A stretch of DNA of 7,153 bases from Clostridiales bacterium (GTDB lineage Bacteria > Bacillota > Clostridia > Saccharofermentanales > UBA5734), in contig SLHU01000093.1 of the NCBI GenBank assembly GCA_007135995.1, positions 1 through 7,153 of the forward strand. The letters run 5' to 3'. Position numbers and translations under genes: made by a program. The notes under the pieces are model-generated. The model saw only the letters and a program-made list of their open reading frames with translations, had not been told where the DNA came from and searched no databases. Position 1 is the first letter of the stretch, and every line of letters begins with the position of its first letter. Positions 4,506 through 7,153 of this stretch are shown here, in pieces.

Positions 4506-7153
4506 ATGTGGGAAGTCACGTCCATAAAGAAAAAAATCATCCTTTTTATGATCAGCCTGGCCATGCTGTTTTCTTTGCTGGCTGTTGCCAGCTGGGCCAA
4601 CCCAGTGGTCAATATCACGGATCCTCATCTTTATGAATATATTCGCGAACGTCTGGACCGGCCGTCGGGACCCATTTATGCCAGTGATGTACTGGTGATC
4701 TCGGAGATCAGGTTACCGGACAGCGCAGTTGCCAGCATCAGCGGTCTGGAACACTTCTCAAAGTTGAACGTGCTTGATCTGGAAGATAACCGGGTGAGCG
4801 ACCTGTCACCACTGGCTAGATTATCCCAGCTGACAGAACTGAATCTGCGAAACAACCAGGTGCAGGATATTTCAGCTTTAACCGCTGTCACCAGCCTGCG
4901 GGACCTTGACCTTCGCGGCAACAACATTGAAGACATTGCTGCTTTAACCAGGCTCACCAGCTTGGAAACCCTGAACCTGAGGGAAAACCGGGTCACTGAT
5001 CTGCAGCCGCTGAAGCATCTGACACGTCTGCAGTACTTGAATCTGCATTCTAACGAAAACGCCGCAGGCGTTGAGCACCTGAGTGATCTGGTCAATCTAG
5101 AGACGCTGATCTTAAGAGATGTCGCGATCGGCGACAAGCTTCACATTATTGAAAATATGTCCCGGCTGAAAAAAATCAATTTAAGAAATACAGGCATCAC
5201 TCAGACTTCTAGTCTGGCCGCTCTGATGGCCCATGGCGCGCTTCAGGATCATCCGCAGCTCGGAATACAAGCTGAAGTCAATTTGCTTGAAAACAAAGGC
5301 CTGGCCGAGCCTCATCAAAATCCGTCAGCACCGATCAGGCCTTACTGGGACAATATTACACACAAATATCCCACGCATCTTCCGTATGCGGTCAGTTCGG
5401 TCGGCCTTCCTGTGTTTTCCCATGAAAGCGGTTTTCACCAGCAAGCCTTCTGGCTGGAAATCACGCATGATGATCCGAACGCTGTCATCTATTACACTTT
5501 AGACGGATCAGACCCGGATGACCATGCGATTCAATATGAAGGGCCAATATGGATTGATGATCGATCGGATGATGTAAATGATCTGTCGATGATACAAACC
5601 GCCGAAGATGATGACTGGAAAGAGCCCGAAGGCACGGTATTTAAAGGTCATGTCATCAAAGCGATCGCGGTGGATGACAACAACAGACAAAGCAACATCA
5701 GTACAAAATCATATTTTATACATGAGCTGGGCCATGAACGGTATTCGCTGCCTGTGATCGCTTTGTCGATCGATCAGGATAAACTTTTTGATGATGATTC
5801 TGGTATTTACAGAATACCGCATGCACTCGAAAGAGGCATGAAACAAGAGCGGCAAGGCCACATTGAGTTTTTTGATGCAGACGGCAGCTTTGGCTTTTCT
5901 CAGAATGTGGGTGTAAGAATACATGGTGGTATCACAAGAAAGTACAGGCAAAAATCATTAAGGTTATATGCTTCGCATTGGTATGACGAAAAAGATCATT
6001 TCAACTACGAATTATTTCCAGATCTGAAAAAATCTGGCAGCGACGAAGTTTTAGATCAGTTCAAAACGCTTATTCTCCGAAACTCTGGTAATGACTGGGC
6101 CAGCACCATGCTGCGTGATGCTTTTATGCAATCGCTTGTCAGCGATATTAATGTTTTTGAGACGCAGGGACATCAGCCGGCGATTTTGTTTATCAATGGT
6201 GAGTACTGGGGTATTCACGGCATACGTGAAAGATATGATATCAATTATTTTATCAATCATTTTGATCAGCCAGCTGAAACCTTTGCGATACTGACTGGCA
6301 GCGGCAATCTGAAAGAAGGCATGCAGCAAGACCGGCAGGACTATCTTGACATGCGGACGTTTATCGCGGATCACGATATGTCCCTGGATGAGCATTATGA
6401 ATATATAGCCTCGCAGATGTGTATCGATAGCTTTATCCAGTATTTTTCAGCCAATATATACTTTGGCAATGGCGACTGGCCTCAGAATAATATTGACTAC
6501 TGGCGCGTTCGTCCGGAATTTGTCAGTGACGACCATGAACTGTTTGACGGGCGCTGGCGCTGGCTCTTATATGATACGGATTTCGGATTTGCTCGTTTTG
6601 GTGAATGGAAAGGATCGTATTACGATGTCTTTAAAGAAAAATACGGACCGACCGGCGGCGTGGTGTTTAATACGCTGGCATGGGCAGCGGATCCGGTGAA
6701 TCACCGGTCAGGGTCAACCTGGCCCAATATCATCATGTCCAACTTAATTGAAAATGAAGCATTCAGAAACGAATTTATTAACTATATGGCAGATAGCTTA
6801 AACAGTCGATTCAAACCATCCCGTGTCATAAGACATCTAGATGAAAAGGCCAGCCTCATTCAGGATGAAATTGAAGAACACATCTATCGATGGAATACCA
6901 TGCATCTTTCTGAAATGAGATGGCGGCGGAACATTAATAGTATGAGACAATATGCTCGTTCACGGCCAGAGCATGTCTTTGAGCATTATACTTTATTTTT
7001 CGAACTGCCGGGAACCGCCGAAGTCATCCTTAAAACAAATCAGCAGAAGGGTTTGATCAAGATCAACAGCCTTCGTATAGAGGAAGGTACACTCGGTGTT
7101 GACACTCCCGCAGCATGGACGGGCACCTATTTCCAGGGTGTACCAATCACCCT
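4506..7153 (+). CDS. Secreted LRR-CotH atypical kinase, paralog of the upstream gene (3' partial)
   Basis: The frame is open for 882 complete codons from ATG 4506 to the right edge, with no stop. The N-terminus is a textbook signal peptide: K8-K10, a hydrophobic core at 11-28, and likely cleavage after A28 or A31 (AVASWA). The domain order copies the upstream protein. Eight leucine-rich repeats span ~65-244, with the same two 23-residue units in sixth and seventh place. A chitobiase/FN3-like domain follows (YYTLDGSDP near 329). The CotH kinase domain carries K483, NGEYWGIHGIRERYD (564-578), D657/N662 in NGDWPQNN and D690/D692 in DTDFGFA. An InlB-like domain starts near 833 and is cut by the window edge. 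The kinase landmarks have the same residue numbers as in the first copy, so the core aligns without net gaps. The only cysteine seen is C639. The kinase half is clearly more AT-rich than the LRR half. Function inferred: extracellular phosphorylation of an unknown target. Confidence 0.88.
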   Translation, partial: MWEVTSIKKKIILFMISLAMLFSLLAVASWANPVVNITDPHLYEYIRERLDRPSGPIYASDVLVISEIRLPDSAVASISGLEHFSKLNVLDLEDNRVSDLSPLARLSQLTELNLRNNQVQDISALTAVTSLRDLDLRGNNIEDIAALTRLTSLETLNLRENRVTDLQPLKHLTRLQYLNLHSNENAAGVEHLSDLVNLETLILRDVAIGDKLHIIENMSRLKKINLRNTGITQTSSLAALMAHGALQDHPQLGIQAEVNLLENKGLAEPHQNPSAPIRPYWDNITHKYPTHLPYAVSSVGLPVFSHESGFHQQAFWLEITHDDPNAVIYYTLDGSDPDDHAIQYEGPIWIDDRSDDVNDLSMIQTAEDDDWKEPEGTVFKGHVIKAIAVDDNNRQSNISTKSYFIHELGHERYSLPVIALSIDQDKLFDDDSGIYRIPHALERGMKQERQGHIEFFDADGSFGFSQNVGVRIHGGITRKYRQKSLRLYASHWYDEKDHFNYELFPDLKKSGSDEVLDQFKTLILRNSGNDWASTMLRDAFMQSLVSDINVFETQGHQPAILFINGEYWGIHGIRERYDINYFINHFDQPAETFAILTGSGNLKEGMQQDRQDYLDMRTFIADHDMSLDEHYEYIASQMCIDSFIQYFSANIYFGNGDWPQNNIDYWRVRPEFVSDDHELFDGRWRWLLYDTDFGFARFGEWKGSYYDVFKEKYGPTGGVVFNTLAWAADPVNHRSGSTWPNIIMSNLIENEAFRNEFINYMADSLNSRFKPSRVIRHLDEKASLIQDEIEEHIYRWNTMHLSEMRWRRNINSMRQYARSRPEHVFEHYTLFFELPGTAEVILKTNQQKGLIKINSLRIEEGTLGVDTPAAWTGTYFQGVPIT

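Noticed and set aside
1832..4793. Shared 17-base identity between 1832-1848 and 4777-4793 as a mobile element or recombination repeat
   Set aside because: It encodes the same LRR motif (LEDNR) in both paralogs, so common descent of the coding sequence explains it.
4676..5137. 153-codon minus-strand open frame opposite the second LRR region
   Set aside because: The Leu-rich codon periodicity of the repeats leaves few antisense stops. A similar shadow occurs opposite the first LRR region (1581-1925). The product is Ser/Arg/Leu-rich low complexity.

Overview
The window looks like chromosomal DNA from a bacterium of roughly balanced GC, most probably a Gram-positive anaerobe (Bacillota, Clostridia-like). 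This is inferred from the AAGGAG-type ribosome binding sites, a DUF362 protein with a cysteine-rich C-terminus, and surface proteins combining leucine-rich repeats, a CotH kinase fold and an InlB-like C-terminal domain. No marker gene fixes the taxon. All supported genes lie on the + strand.

Layout. Bases 1-128 hold the 3' end of a gene whose product ends in a double-CXXC zinc ribbon. A sigma70-type promoter at 199-226 follows and probably drives a DUF362 protein (267-1394). After a 160-base gap with a small inverted repeat and a ribosome binding site come two large paralogous genes. The first is complete (1555-4383, 942 aa). The second starts at 4506 and is still open at base 7153, after 882 complete codons with no in-frame stop.

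The two large genes dominate the window. Each encodes an exported protein in the order: N-terminal hydrophobic segment, eight leucine-rich repeats with a conserved C-terminal cap, a chitobiase/FN3-like beta domain, a CotH-family atypical protein kinase domain, and an InlB-like beta domain. In both proteins the kinase landmarks fall at the same residue numbers (K483, E575, D657, N662, D690, D692). The first copy looks membrane-anchored and ends in an acidic ETED repeat; the second carries what looks like a cleavable signal peptide. Together they suggest a duplicated pair of cell-surface or secreted kinases whose LRR domain could select the target. That role is inference; no substrate is identifiable in the window. 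The DUF362 and zinc-ribbon genes have no evident functional link to the pair.

No RNA gene, mobile element, CRISPR array, origin or attachment site was recognised. The only non-coding stretches are 129-266, 1395-1554 and 4384-4505, all under 300 bases.
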